Source: Branchinecta lynchi (Eukaryota; Arthropoda; Branchiopoda; Anostraca; Branchinectidae). From it: a stretch of DNA of 64,000 bases. The stretch lies in contig JAKZAP010000001.1 of assembly GCA_023053575.1 (NCBI GenBank), positions 31,142,533 through 31,206,532 on the forward strand, read 5' to 3'. Made by a program: the position numbers and the translations under genes. A model generated the notes under the pieces. It was not told where the DNA came from. It worked only from the letters and a program-made list of their open reading frames with translations, and ran no database searches. The first letter of the stretch is position 1. Each line of letters begins with the position of its first letter. Below, in pieces: positions 31,932-43,749 of this stretch.

Positions 31932-32031
31932 AACTTTCCTCTTTTTTCTAACTTACAGAAACGCCTTCAAAGAGATATTTTAACTTTCCTCTTTTTTCTA
32001 ACTTACAGAAACGCCTACAAAGAGATATTTT
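31932..32031. repeat. 50-bp tandem duplication (two copies, one mismatch)
   Basis: AACTTTCCTCTTTTTTCTAA...CTTACAGAAACGCC... occurs at 31932-31981 and again at 31982-32031, with a single T/A difference. Each copy ends its pyrimidine tract in TTACAG, like a splice acceptor, but no exon follows that I can recognise. Confidence 0.9.
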
Positions 32032-32758
32032 GTGACAAGTCATATTTTCCACCAAAATGATACTCGGACTGTCTCGCTTGGTTTCAAGTACGTCTTCTTT
32101 TTCAGTAATTATATAGTCTAAGCTTTGGAATAAGCTTAATACAAGTACAAAGGAACTGGGTAGTTATAATCAATTTAAATCTCAACTACGAATGGAATTA
32201 ATCGGAAAGTATGCTGTCAAAACAGATTAAGAAATGTACCCACATTTTCTTCTTTCTTATTTATTATTTTTTTTTCCTTCGGGTTACGACACATCAAGCT
32301 TTTTTAGCGTAACAAAATTGTGGTTTTGTTTTAGTAGGCTACATGGTTTCACCCTCCAGTTTTCTTTTCAGTTTATTTTGTTGTGAGGTGTAATAGCACA
32401 TCCTCGGAACCAGTGCTTTTGCTTTGCTACTGTCTGATGCTTGATTGGTTTTGGTTATAAAGTTACTCTACTACTACTAAAGTATCGATCACGTCGGGAG
32501 TAATACCTTTTTGAACATTTTGGCACAGATACTTAGCAAGAGTTGTAATCAGGATACCCGCCGAAACTAATCGAAGCAAAGCGCATGCTCTCTGTGGGCA
32601 TATTTACCCAGTCGCTAGGTCCTGTAGTGACTATCTCGGCATCTTGCGGATTTGCTGGGGGGAGGAGAAGGAGTGGACTAGATTATCCTTCGGTTTAGGA
32701 CATAGATACTACTTACTTTGCTGGTTTACTCAACTAAATGTTGACCTCCTCAACGGGT
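32032..32758. other. No gene seen
   Basis: Unassigned AT-rich sequence with no open frame of note. Confidence 0.4.
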
Positions 32759-32766
32759 AAGGGGGG

Positions 32767-32983
32767 CAGGGCGTCACGACTATTTTTCGTAAAAACTCAG
32801 TAGGTTTCTCGTAAAAATAGTCGATTTTTTCTTAAAAAACATTAGTTTTTCTTAAAATCAGCCGATTTTTCGTCACACAGTCGTTTGTTTCTAAATAATA
32901 ATAGTCGTTTTTATCTGCAATAGCAGTCGATACATACCTTGCTCCCCCCCCACCCCCAAACATTTTGGCTAGCAACGCCTCTG
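32767..32983. mobile_element. Family K hAT-like MITE, copy 1
   Basis: Ends CAGGGCGTCAC and ...AACGCCTCTG form short terminal inverted repeats. They are flanked by an 8-bp duplication AAGGGGGG (32759-32766, 32984-32991), which is low in complexity but matches the hAT pattern. The interior is a series of ~23-bp units of the form AAA(A)CAGTNGNTTTTTCTTAAAA, followed by a C-run and AAACATTTTGGCTAGCAACGCC. Confidence 0.65.
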
Positions 32984-32991
32984 AAGGGGGG

Positions 32992-33559
32992 GGGGGGGGT
33001 AAATGACGGGGTCTCTACCTGCGTAATTTACGAACCCGGAAACAGTTTATTTTGAGCTTGAGGCCATCGTCAATCTGACCTAATGCTCGTATCTGCACAG
33101 CCACTTTGAGCTCAATGAGCATCTATAGTACGTCGTCCATACCGCATTAATAGTAAAATTTAACAGAAAATGAATTTGAATTATTAAAATGTGTTATGCT
33201 AAAAGGAAGTATAGTTATGTTAGATAGTTTTATTTCTAGGTTTTTCTGTGTTAAGATTACTGAGTGCTCGTACAGGAAACTTGAGGAAACAGCTGTTACT
33301 GAGTGAAAACTAGGATGCCAAGGGCCTAGAAACAGCAGGAATCGTTACTGATCGCTGAACCTTTAAAACAAAATTCCGAAACCATTCATTAATCACTCCA
33401 ATCAGAGCAAGCAGATATAATCAAACACGCAGAAATTTTAGAGTAGTCGTGCAGAAACAATCAAGCTCCATACGAAATTCATAGATAAAAAATTCATAGA
33501 GAAAAGCAAACTTCTTAACCTTGACCATCACTCCTAAAGGAATTGCACGAATAACAATA
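32992..33559. other. No gene seen
   Basis: Unassigned sequence between a family K and a family E element. Confidence 0.35.
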
Positions 33560-33624
33560 GTTGTGTTTTTGCAGATACCATGTTACCACGGTAACTGGAA
33601 CTGCAATCAGTCGTTGTTGCAGTT

Positions 33625-34385
33625 GGCCATATTCCTGTTCAGCGCTTCCAAGCGGACTAGTTTCTGTTAATCCCCCTATGCCTCACCGTCGGCACTTGGA
33701 TCAGACATGGTAAAATAGATCCGCAGGTTAGTGAGTGGAAAACCTGTCATCTGTGTCTCAGGTAATGGGGGTTTTGCATGTTTCAGCAGCAGAAAGTGAA
33801 AGTGACCCGCTACCCTATGGATTCGACTTTTTACTAGTCACGTTTTGATCGCCTGTGTAAATTCCCCTGTGAGTTCGCCGTTGAAGCTTAATTTCCGTTT
33901 TTACACTCAGATCGCCTGACGCCTTCGCCGTTTCAAGACGCAGGTGAACAAACACGGAAAATAAGCATCATAAATTCGCCTAAATAAGTCAGTAAAGAGT
34001 AGTTACATTTGACATTGAAAACGCAATTCTTGTAGTTGAAATATACAAGTTGTAATCATCCATTTCCAAACACACTTTCCAGGACTTTCAATTTTGTTGA
34101 AATTCATGACAGGCGAACTTGGACCGGGAACTGCGTCTGCGTCACAGTTCGCCGTTTCACTCGCAGGTGTTGTAGAACCGAGAACTGACACGGTATCCGT
34201 TTCAGCAAAAACGACAATTAAACGAACTGCGAACTCGGAAGGTGATCGAAAACGAGAAATAAGAAGAACTGAGGTCAGGAACGGCAATCAAAAACGCAAC
34301 TACTATGTCTACAGGAGTGACGGTTATGAGGCAATGGGGACTAACAGAAACTAGTCCACTTGGAGCGCTGAGCTGTAATAAGGCC
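33625..34385. mobile_element. Element H: TIR element inside family E
   Basis: The left arm GGCCATATTCCTGTTCAGCG and the right arm mirrored ...GAGCGCTGAGCTGTAATAAGGCC pair over about 65 bases, including GGACTAGTTTCTGTTA and GCCTCA. CAGTT flanks both sides, which may be a short target duplication. Interior open frames (34003-34287 minus, 34094-34354 plus) have no recognised domain. The superfamily is unknown. Confidence 0.6.
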
Positions 34386-34469
34386 AGTTGCCGTGGTATC
34401 TGATACCACAGTTGCTCTGCAAAATCGACAATTGCTGAAATTGCGCTTTTCGAAGTCATCCCTAAAGAA

Positions 34470-37352
34470 CAAGAGCTACGAGCTCATATGGCACGTGTAC
34501 GAGTAGGCTGTACAAGAAAGTAGATGAAAACGTCACAAAATACACCCGCCATCCAAAAAGGCGGTTCGGAAATAGAAATAGGATATTTAGTTTCACTCAT
34601 TTCTGAGCAGTTCCGGCATCGTCTCGATTGCAAATGCACATGACTGTTCAAACTTTCATCCGAATAAATCCATTTGTTTGGTCCCTAGACGTGCTACACG
34701 ATTTCCGGTACTCACTCTATTTCCACCTACCGTGGCCGAATCTGGTTCGGAATAAAAGAAAATCGACCACCTAAAGCATCTTCGTTTATACCATCTACCA
34801 AGTTTCACTCGAATCTGAGCATTTTTGGAAAGTTCCGGTACCCCCCCCCCCCCCCTTCCCACCAACGTTGTCGGAGCCGGTTCGGGCCCAATCTCTTAAT
34901 TCCCTCATCAGGTTTGACTGAAATTGGAGCATAGCCTATCTGCAAGTTTCCAGTACCCCCCCCCCCCCTACCTTGGCCGATTCCGGCCCAGACGCCAAAT
35001 AACAAATCTAGGCCGCATAAACTCGGCACTGTCGAATTGCATCTCATTCCATCGATTCGTATCACCCATGAAGTTTCACTCGAATCAGACCACTCGTTCG
35101 CAATTTATAGAAGTCCATATTTCTCTTCTCTTGCTCCCCCAAAAATGCTCGGATCTAGGAACGGAAGTTTCCGGGGGTATGTTGTGTCAGGTTTTTAAGT
35201 CAAGATAATTCGGGTCGCTAATATGCCTGCAAAGTTTCGTTGTCGTTTTACATCTGGAACTATTCTAACTCACGACTACCGGAATTCCAGGAAACCCCTC
35301 CAACTCCCCCCACAGAGCCCCGAAACCATCTGGCTCCGTCAATTTCATCTAGGCCTAATGCTTGTTCCATCCATTAAGTTTCGTCCCAATCCCTCTGCTT
35401 TTAGAGTTTCTTGAGTTTTCCACCCCCCCCCCCCCATCCCCACAGGTATCGGACCCGACTCGGACGTGACACTGAACGTCCGAGGCGATAGCTCACCAGA
35501 CAAGTTTCATTCAAATCCGATCACCCGTTCAAAAGTTATGCACGCCACTAGATTCCGGACCCCCCATCCACCCACTCCCCCCAAGATGGTCGGGTCGGGG
35601 AAACGGCTGTTCTCAAGTCAATCTGTTCGGATCCCTGACATACCTGCCAAGTTTCATCGCCCTAGGACATCAGGAAGTATGCCGAACTCGCGGGATCGCT
35701 AGAAATCCGGACCCCCACCCCAACTCCCCCACAGTGCCCTGATCCGGTTCGGTTATGTCAATGACGTGTCGAGGACCTGTGCTTGTTTTTCCCACCAAGT
35801 TTCATCCCGATCCTTCCACTTTAAGCGTTTCTCAAAATTTCCGGTTCCCTCCTCCAACTCCCCCCAGTGTCATCGGATCCGGTCCGGTTATGTCAATGAC
35901 GTGTCTAGGACCTGTGCTTGTTTTCCCACCAAGTTTCATCCCGATCCCTCCACTTTAAGCGTTTCTCAAAATTTCCGGTTCCCTCCTCCAACTCCCCCCA
36001 GTGTCATCGGATCCGGCCCGGATTTAAAGTGAGGTGTCTGAGACAAAAGGTCATCCTAAATATCAATTTTCATCAAGAGTCGATCACCCGTTCAAAAGTT
36101 ATGCACGCCACTAGATTCCGGACTCCCCATCCACCCACTCCCCCCACGATGGTCGGGTCGGGGAAACGGCTGTTCTCAAGTCAATCTGTTCGGATGCTTG
36201 ACATACCTGCCAAGTTTCATCGCCCTAGGACACCAGGAAGTATGCCGAACTCGCGGGATCGCTAGAAATCCGGACCCCCACCCCAACTCCCCCACAGTGC
36301 CCTGATCCGGTCCGGTTATGTCAATGACGTGTCTAGGACCTGTGCTTGTTTTTCCCACCAAGTTTCATCCCGATCCCTCCACTTTAAGTGTTTCTCAAAA
36401 TTTCCGGTTCCCCACCCCAACTCCCCCACAGTGCCCTGATCCGGTCCGGTTATGTCAATGACGTTTCTAGGACCTGTGCTTGTTTTTCCCACCAAGTTTC
36501 ATCCCGATCCCTCCACTTTAAGCGTTTCTCAAAATTTCCGGTTCCCTCCTCCAACTCCCCCCAATGTCATCGGATCCGGCCCGGATTTAAAGTGAGGTGT
36601 CTGAGACACGAGGTCATCCTAAATATCAATTTTCATCAAGATCCGATCACCCGTTCGCAAGCTAAAAATACCTCAAATTTTGGCTTCACCCTCCCTCCAC
36701 TCCCCCCCCCCCCCCAGATGGTCGAATCGGAAAATTGATGATTTCCTATTTAAGCTGGTCGGGTCCCAGACATGCCTGTCAATTTCCATCGTCCCAGCAC
36801 ATCAGGAAGCACGGAACTCGCGGGATCACTACAAATTCGGAATTCTCCCCCTCCCCCCCAACTCCCCCAAAGTGAGCGGATCCGTTCCGGTTATATCAGT
36901 CACGTATCTAGGACTTTTGCTTGTACTTTCCACCAAGTTTCATTCGGATCCCTCCACTCTAAGTGTTTTCCAAGATTTCCGGTTTCCCCCTCTAACTCCC
37001 CCCAGTGTCACCGGATCCGGTCTGGATTTAAAATGGAGGGTCTGAGACACGAAGTCCTTCCATGTATTAAGTTTCATTAAGATCCGATCACCCGTTCGTA
37101 AGCTAAAAATATCTCATTTTTCCTATTTTTTCCGGATTCCCCCTCCCTCCACTCCCCTCCAGATGGTCGGATCGAGGAAGCGACAATTTCTAATTTAATC
37201 TGGTCCAGTTCCTGATACGCTTGCCAAGTTTCATCGTCCTAGCTTATCTGGAAGTGCCCAAACTAGCAAAACCGGGACCGACAGACCGACAGACCGACTG
37301 ACGGTCAGAAATTACAATCGCTATATGGCACTTGAGTAAGCTCAAGTGCCAT
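34470..37352 (+). mobile_element. Family A tandem-repeat element, copy 2 (HINE/pearl-like)
   Basis: Has the same ends as copy 1: CAAGAGCTACGAGCTCATAT at the left, and a (GACAGACC)n tract followed by the hairpin GGCACTTGA-gtaagc-TCAAGTGCC at the right (37327-37350). The repeat core is more diverged and irregular, with landmark TATGTCAATGACGT at ~35755, 35889, 36317 and 36454. The empty site can be read from the flanking family E sequence (CTAAAGAA | AAACTGAT), so insertion added little or no target duplication. All open frames inside are repeat artefacts. Confidence 0.65.
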
Positions 37353-37599
37353 AAAAACTGATACACAGTTACATCACTAAGTTCCAAACTTCTTTCTCAC
37401 CAATTTTACAAAATCCTAGTCTCTATTATTGGTAATGATGAAAGTGAGATGACGTTTTCAGATACCACGATCAGTTTATCGCGGTCGGACCCTGGTATCT
37501 GAATATCAGATACCACGATAACTGGCCAGATACCACGATAAATGCAAAAACGCCTTTTGACCATGGTATCAGATACCCCGGTAACTGCGAAAACGCAAC

Positions 37600-39440
37600 T
37601 AATAAAACTGTAATTCACGTTTCTCACTATCATAAATGCAGGAACTAGCTGGCCATAATTGTGTTTTGCAAAAAAAAATAAAAAAATACATGCGACTTTA
37701 TAAATTTGCTAAGACTTCGTTTATAATGCGTTATCATTTGCCGTAGTAGCCTATATTTTGTGCTTCTATCCATAACTCGGTTTGGGTTTTCTTAATAAAA
37801 TAAATATATAAATATCATATCATAGCATATGTAGATTTCAGTAAGGAAACAAAGAAAAAAGAGGAATCGATCCGAGGATAATGGGACTACTGACTGACAC
37901 GAGTCCGAGGCTAACTGGATTCCTTCCCCATAGTCCAACAAAGGATTTTCACTCGGGACTTCCTCCAAGAAACTGTGACTCAAGTACATCTATCACAGAC
38001 TGGATAAATGAAACGGCTTATCATAAGATCTGGGCCCGATTGCTCCAGTTTGAAATGCAGAAGTAACAAATCGAAATACAAGGGATTTCTACAACACCGC
38101 AAAGTAGAAAAAAAAAATCCGACCTACAATCGCTTCCACTGCTTCTATCCGACTTGAAGAAATAACAATACGAACCACTATCTTGTTGGAAATCCAAAAA
38201 TCGAGACACTCGCTTCTTCGCCGAACAAAGCACTTCCAGCTTCGTGCTCAGCATCTGAAATGCAACAATCGAACGAAAGGAAACGCACGACGCAACCCAA
38301 ATTGAGATTCAGCCACGAGACAAGAAATCCACGTCAACGACAAATCTGCTTGCCAACGATTCATCTACAAAGTTACTCTACTGACTGAATAGCCTGAGAT
38401 CAAAGAAAAAAAAATGATTTTCATCTTAACGAATAGGTGGATGCGGATTACAAGCTCGACTGCGCTTAGTTGAAAACTTTATCCTAAAGCAACCAGAGTA
38501 TCCAAACGTCTGCCACAACCGTGACAGACTTTGCATTCTACGGACGTTCAGACTTGAAGCCTAGACCAGTTTCTAGGAACGACACCAAATCTACGTAACC
38601 GATAAATCGCAACTGCTAAACTGAGAGATCTAAATTAGGAATGACCAAATAACGTCAACAGGCTGCATCAATCCAAAGCGATGTTCTGCAAAGAAATGGC
38701 ATCGCACATGTCGAGCTAGAAAATAGCTAAGAATGTACACTTTTTCTTGACTTCTGAGATAATTGATAGGTGCGACAACCTTCTCAAGCAGTCAAGAGGA
38801 TAGGCTACTGTCGTGAGTCTTAGGGGACTGTATATTAGAAAGGAGTTAACTGATACGACAGCTTCGGGGGAGAAGCCATTCCCAGTCGATAAGCCATTCC
38901 CAGTCCTGCAAACACAACTCCACATTTTTCTGCAAAATCCTAACACCAATTATCACAATTCACAAATAACAGAAAGTCAAATTCACCCTTTTCAGAAACA
39001 AGAAAAATTGTAACATTTTTTTTTATCATCCGGCTCGATTGAAACGGGATAAGAATCTCGACTGCCATTTCAAACATCAACCTCGCTCCGCTCGGTAGAT
39101 ATTTTCATTAACTACCTCGCCTTCGGTTCGGATAGATTTAGTTTCATTAGACCATATTTAAAGACAAAAAATACATCATTAACATTCCTGCAAGGAAAAC
39201 ACAAAAGCAGTGATTGGCTATGGCAGGGAAATAACCTATATTTATTAAACAATAATCAGAATCAACTAATTAATTCCCTACATAAAGAAAATGGAGGAGA
39301 GGAAAAAAAACTATGATTTCAACTTTAGATGCAAAAGGGAGGAAAAACAAGAGAGACAAGGAACGAGAAAGAAAGAAAGCAAAAAAGGGGAGATCCAGAG
39401 GAGGAGAAAATAAAACAATTTTCCTGTAATGACCTTTCGC
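37600..39440. other. No gene seen
   Basis: About 1.8 kb without a recognised gene or repeat boundary. Open frames of 61-78 codons on both strands show no domain. CCATTCCCAGTCGATAAG/CCATTCCCAGTCCTG near 38876 is a minor duplication. Confidence 0.4.
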
Positions 39441-39444
39441 TGCT

Positions 39445-39713
39445 CGCTTGGATGAGGTATTTACCGACTGGCTGGTCATTTTTACCGACTGTATTGCCGA
39501 AAAATAGGCTGATATTAAGAAAACTACTATTTTTAAGAACAAATTGACTATTTTTACGAGAAACCAACTGTTTAAAAAAAAATCCACTGTTTCCAAGAAA
39601 AAAAAGACTGTTTTTACGAAAAATCGCGGCGCTTCGCGCCGACTCAACTGTTTTTACCGAATGGCCGACAACATTAAGGGGGGGGGGGGTGCGCCCCAGT
39701 TGTGACGCCCCTG
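39445..39713. mobile_element. Family K element, copy 2 (left end uncertain)
   Basis: The right end GTTGTGACGCCCCTG and a preceding G-run match family K ends in inverted orientation. The interior has the same repeated CTGTTTTTACGAAAA / GACTATTTTTACGAG units. The left boundary near GAGGTATTTACCGACTGGC is not resolved. Overlapping minus-strand open frames rich in Phe/Leu come from these T-rich repeats. Confidence 0.5.
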
Positions 39714-40063
39714 CTGCCACCAGCATGCTTCGAAAATACGATAGGCTGATACTAGAGCCATACTAGGACAGGGAAGCTCTAACATGAGCATGTGGAAATC
39801 CCACAAAACAAAATCAGCTTCTCTGTAAGTGGTGAGAATGGTTGAAATTCGTGGTCAGGGATCATTTACAACGCAGATGCCGACGCAACCGAGGGTCGAA
39901 CCATCGACAACCCGAGCAACAACTCACCGCCCGCAGCACAAAACATACCGAGATATCCTGCGACAGGGTAACGTGCGACCAACGTAAACCTTCAGATGTT
40001 CAAGACAAGAGAATAAAACTGCATCTACCTTCGTGTTAAGACCGACGACCTAATAGCAAGAAC
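39714..40063. other. No gene seen
   Basis: A 65-codon frame at 39842-40039 has no recognised domain. Nothing else noted. Confidence 0.35.
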
Positions 40064-40555
40064 AAGACCAAAGGTTCCACTGGGATCCCAAAAAATGAAT
40101 ATTTATTGGACTTCTTGATTCAGATAATCGAATCTTGCAGGTTTCCGGCGGACCCCTTTAACGTAACATTTTGCTATTTACCCACAATCAACCGCTTCAA
40201 CACACAAAGATGCTACCAATTTTGATGTTTTTTGACACCTTACGGCGAAACTGCCCACACGACTTATCAGATGAGAAAACCAAGCTCATATTTGCATTCA
40301 GCATCCATGTATACTCCAGTAGCCTATCTCATCTCTAATCGACTTCAGAAAAGTCTTTTCTTTTTACCAAATTCCTGATATTTTAGCAGGACTCCCGGCT
40401 AACTGCATGCAGAGCAAAAGAGCTGGTGACAGTGAGAGCCGAACCTTTCGATCCATATTTCCGGATTTTGGCAAATTTTGCCAGCTTATCTGAAAAAAAG
40501 TGCAAAATTGGATAGAGCATGTCTCCTTACCCCGATACTGAATCTGTCGACTTCA
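40064..40555. mobile_element. Family B fragment next to a full copy
   Basis: Starts ACCAAAGGTTCCACTGGGATCCCAAAAAATG, i.e. the family B right end in inverted orientation, and runs into a second identical-type end at 40556. Confidence 0.5.
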
Positions 40556-42025
40556 GAAACAAAACCAAAGGTGTCGATGGGATCCCAAAAATCTAAGATT
40601 TGATACAGACAATTGGGTCTTGTCTTCGCCAGGCTAATCATCAGAGAAAACCGAGTTCAGATATTCTTTCTACCTATCGAACTATACCTCTATAAGCCAT
40701 ATCTATTTTGACGATACTGACCGAAACTTCCTGCTTTACTACTGCCAAATTTGCGGTTTCACCCGAATTCCGGGCGACTACTAGTCCAGCAAGAAAAGAA
40801 AATTCAGAAACGAAACCGGCGTATCTCCTTATCATCCAATCAACTTTAATTAAAACTTTGACTTAACAAAAAAAATGCGGGTACAACCGGATTCAGGACT
40901 AATTATACGTCCGGGTAAAAAATGATGATCATATACAGACTCATTCGTCTCTTCTTACCCCTAAATCTATCATCTAATCAACTTCAGATAAAGGCTTTTG
41001 CTTTAACATATTTTCCAGTTTTGGCCGGATTAAAGGCGAACTAGTTCTCCGGCGAGAAAATGGTTTTCACCATGGGGTTCAGCATGTCATCTTACCCCTA
41101 AATCAAACTTCAAATGAAAGTGTTACTTCGAACCAACTTTCCGGTTTTGGCCGGATTCCGGAAGAACTGCTTGTCCGGCGAGAAAATGATTTTCACCTTC
41201 ATGCTCAGTATGTCTTCTTACCCCTACATCAAACATTTAATCATCTTCAAATGAAACTTTTACTTTTAACCAACTTTCCGTTTTTTGCGGATTCCAGACG
41301 GACTACTCGTCCAGCGAGAAAATGGTTTTCACCATCGTGATCAGCATGTCTTCTTACCCCTAAATCAAACATTTAATCAACTTCAAATGAAACTTTTACT
41401 TTTAACAAACTTTCCGGTTTTGGCCGGATTCCGGACAAACTGCTTGTCCGGCGACAAAATGATTTTCACCATCATGCTCAGCATGTCTTCTTACCTCTAA
41501 ATCAAACATTTAATCAACTTCAAATCAAACTTTTACTTTCAACCAACTTTCCGGTTTTTGCCGGATTCCGGACGAACTACTCGTCCAGCGAGAAAATGGT
41601 TTTCACCATCTTGCTCAGCATGTCTTCTTACACCTAAATCAAACATTTAATCAACTTCAAATGAAACTTTTACTTTTCAAAAACTTTCCGGTTTTTTGCC
41701 GGATTCCGGACGAACTACTTGTGCGGCGAGAAAATAACTTTCACCATCGTGCTCAGCATGTCTTTTACCTCATAATCGACTATCACATTAGCTGTTTAAA
41801 AATATTTTGTGTGTCCCTTAATTTCACCCCTCCCCCCACCCCCAAATATAGGGCTACAGAGCTCATCTACGAACTCGACCTTACCCTTGACCCAAACAAT
41901 CCTCATACCAAGTTTCATCAAAATATCTCATTCCCTTCGAGAGTTACCGTGCTTACAGACGGACGGACAACTTTTGCGATGTCATAGGTATCCCTCCACT
42001 TACGTTTTGGGATCCCAAAAACGGA
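40556..42025. mobile_element. Family B tandem-repeat element, best-preserved copy (inverted)
   Basis: Starts ACCAAAGGTGTCGATGGGATCCCAAAAA. It has six well-conserved ~137-bp units (landmark AGYATGTCNTCTTAC at 41081, 41207, 41343, 41480, 41617 and 41755), each with CCGGATTCCGGACGAACTAC and TCCGGCGAGAAAATG. Then come ACAGACGGACGGACAAC and TACGTTTTGGGATCCCAAAA at 42005-42019. Open frames here are repeat-derived. Confidence 0.7.
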
Positions 42026-42706
42026 CTGTTAATAGCAAAGATAATGAAAATGTAGCCAGATGTATAGTGCAACTACCCGAGATAATGAGATACAGTTTGA
42101 CCACGAATAATAAGTTGTTATGACAGATAGACACGTTTGAATAATATCTTAGCCATATACTTATCAATTACAATACTGAACTATAATTTCAAATTAGGAA
42201 ATACTTTTTAGCCAACAGTTTTTCGCAACTAAACGAGAAAATGGTCTGAACAAAGTTTGTGTAGAGAGTACAACCTAGAAACAAAACATAATAACTCTTT
42301 CATTACATTTCGCCAGCTAAATGGCTAAAAATTTCCCAAGCTTTATATCTTTTCCAGAAGCGATTCTTTACAGTCCTGACACGACTAAAATCAAATTACT
42401 AATGTTCAAACCGATCCTATTGAGTCTGAACTAAATGCATTTTTCGGTCTATGCCTCAATCTACCAGTTGCTTAATTGCTCCCTGAGCATATGCTCCCTT
42501 GGAATTCATGGTCTTTGTGAAAGGTCGTGATCAAATGAGCTTATTATTACAAATCTGACTCGAAATTGAAATTCGTTTCCATTTTTATAATTCCGCAAAA
42601 ATCAGCACAGTTTGAACAAACCGCCTTTTCTGACTGCTTCATCATTTCTCTAGAGGTATCTCTTAATACTGCAAGAGGCAACACGCGAAGCTCCACCCCC
42701 GGTAAT
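42026..42706. other. No gene seen
   Basis: Unassigned sequence. The 83-codon frame at 42566 runs into the foldback array and has no domain. Confidence 0.35.
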
Positions 42707-43184
42707 AAGGCGAGCACACGATCAGGGTCGGGCGCTCCCAGTCTGGAATTCCTGACCGGATTTTTGCCACCATCATCACTTCCATATGGAAAAGTTGAAA
42801 TTTCTTCAACTTTATGATGAAAGGGCAGGAAATCCGGCCGGGAAACCCTGATCGTGTCTTCACACTTAAAAGTGCGAACACACGATCATGATTTCCTGGC
42901 AGGATTTCCTGCATTTTCATCGTCAAGTTGAAAATCCGGGCAGGAATTCCAGTCCGGGAGCTCCCTATCCTGATCGTGTGTTCGCGCTATAATAGTGCGA
43001 ACACACGATCAGGGTCAGGAGCTCCCGGACTGGAATTCCTGCCCGGATTTTGGGCACCATCATCACTTCCATATGGAAAAGTTGAAATTTTTTCAACTTT
43101 TCCATATGGAAGTGATGATGGTGGCAAAAATCCGGTCAGGAATTCCAGACCGGGAGCGCCCGACCCTGATCGTGTGTTCGCACT
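42707..43184. mobile_element. Array of three foldback MITEs (AGTGCGAACACACGATC ends)
   Basis: Three palindromic elements lie head to tail at about 42707-42866, 42869-42988 and 42993-43184. Each starts and ends with AGTGCGAACACACGATCA or its inverse and shares GGAATTCC, CCGGATTTT and CATCATCACTTCCATATGG arms. In the third, the two arms meet at GAAATTTTTTCAACTTTTCC, nearly a perfect hairpin. TTAA-type bases (CACTTAAAAG, CACTTTAAAT) occur at junctions, which might indicate piggyBac-like TTAA insertion. No coding potential. Confidence 0.75.
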
Positions 43185-43749
43185 TTAAATGAGAATCGGG
43201 AAAAACAAGACTTGGCTTGCTAACATCGAGGTTAGGCGAGTTCTCAATTCTCCCCTTATTTATTCTTGCTGTAAGCCAAGTGCGAGAAATTTCAAGAAAA
43301 AGAAGTGCAGCAACTGGATGGGATCAAGTCTCAATCTCTAGACTGGGCAGTGTACACTGTACAAAAAAAAAATTCCGAGTAAGGATTAAAGTTAACTGCA
43401 GTATTTGCTATTGGGATTAATCTTATCTCTACTGGGATAAAATCATTGCGAATTAGAGATAGTATCATCTCAATAGAGACAAGGCTAATCCCAGGAGCAA
43501 ATTCTATAAGATTTTTATTTACAGTATACAGAAAAAAAGGAAAGTGAAACTTGATATAGCCTTGTTGCTTTTAGGAAAGCCTTGTTGCTTTCTAACTAAA
43601 GTTGGCCAGTGTCAAGACCATACTTACAAAATAGTTTGAATATAGATTCAAGAGAGTGAGTATACAACCTAATCTACCCGAGTGTTTTAGGTGGTCACTC
43701 TGTAACATGAGAGCATACCTGTTGAATAAGGTCTGTTTTGGTGCTAGCA
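43185..43749. other. No gene seen
   Basis: Unassigned sequence with a small inverted pair (TTGGGATTAATCTTATCTC / GAGACAAGGCTAATCCCA, ~43411 and ~43476). Confidence 0.35.

Larger units (their letters stand above)
33560..37599. mobile_element. Family E element, interrupted by elements H and A
   Basis: The left end GTTGTGTTTTTGCAGATACC (33560, preceded by TA) and the right end ...GGTAACTGCGAAAACGCAAC (37599, followed by TA) delimit one element. Its three pieces (33560-33624, 34386-34469, 37353-37599) join to match the order of sequence in the copy at 21789-24052. Two other transposons account for the rest. Confidence 0.6.
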
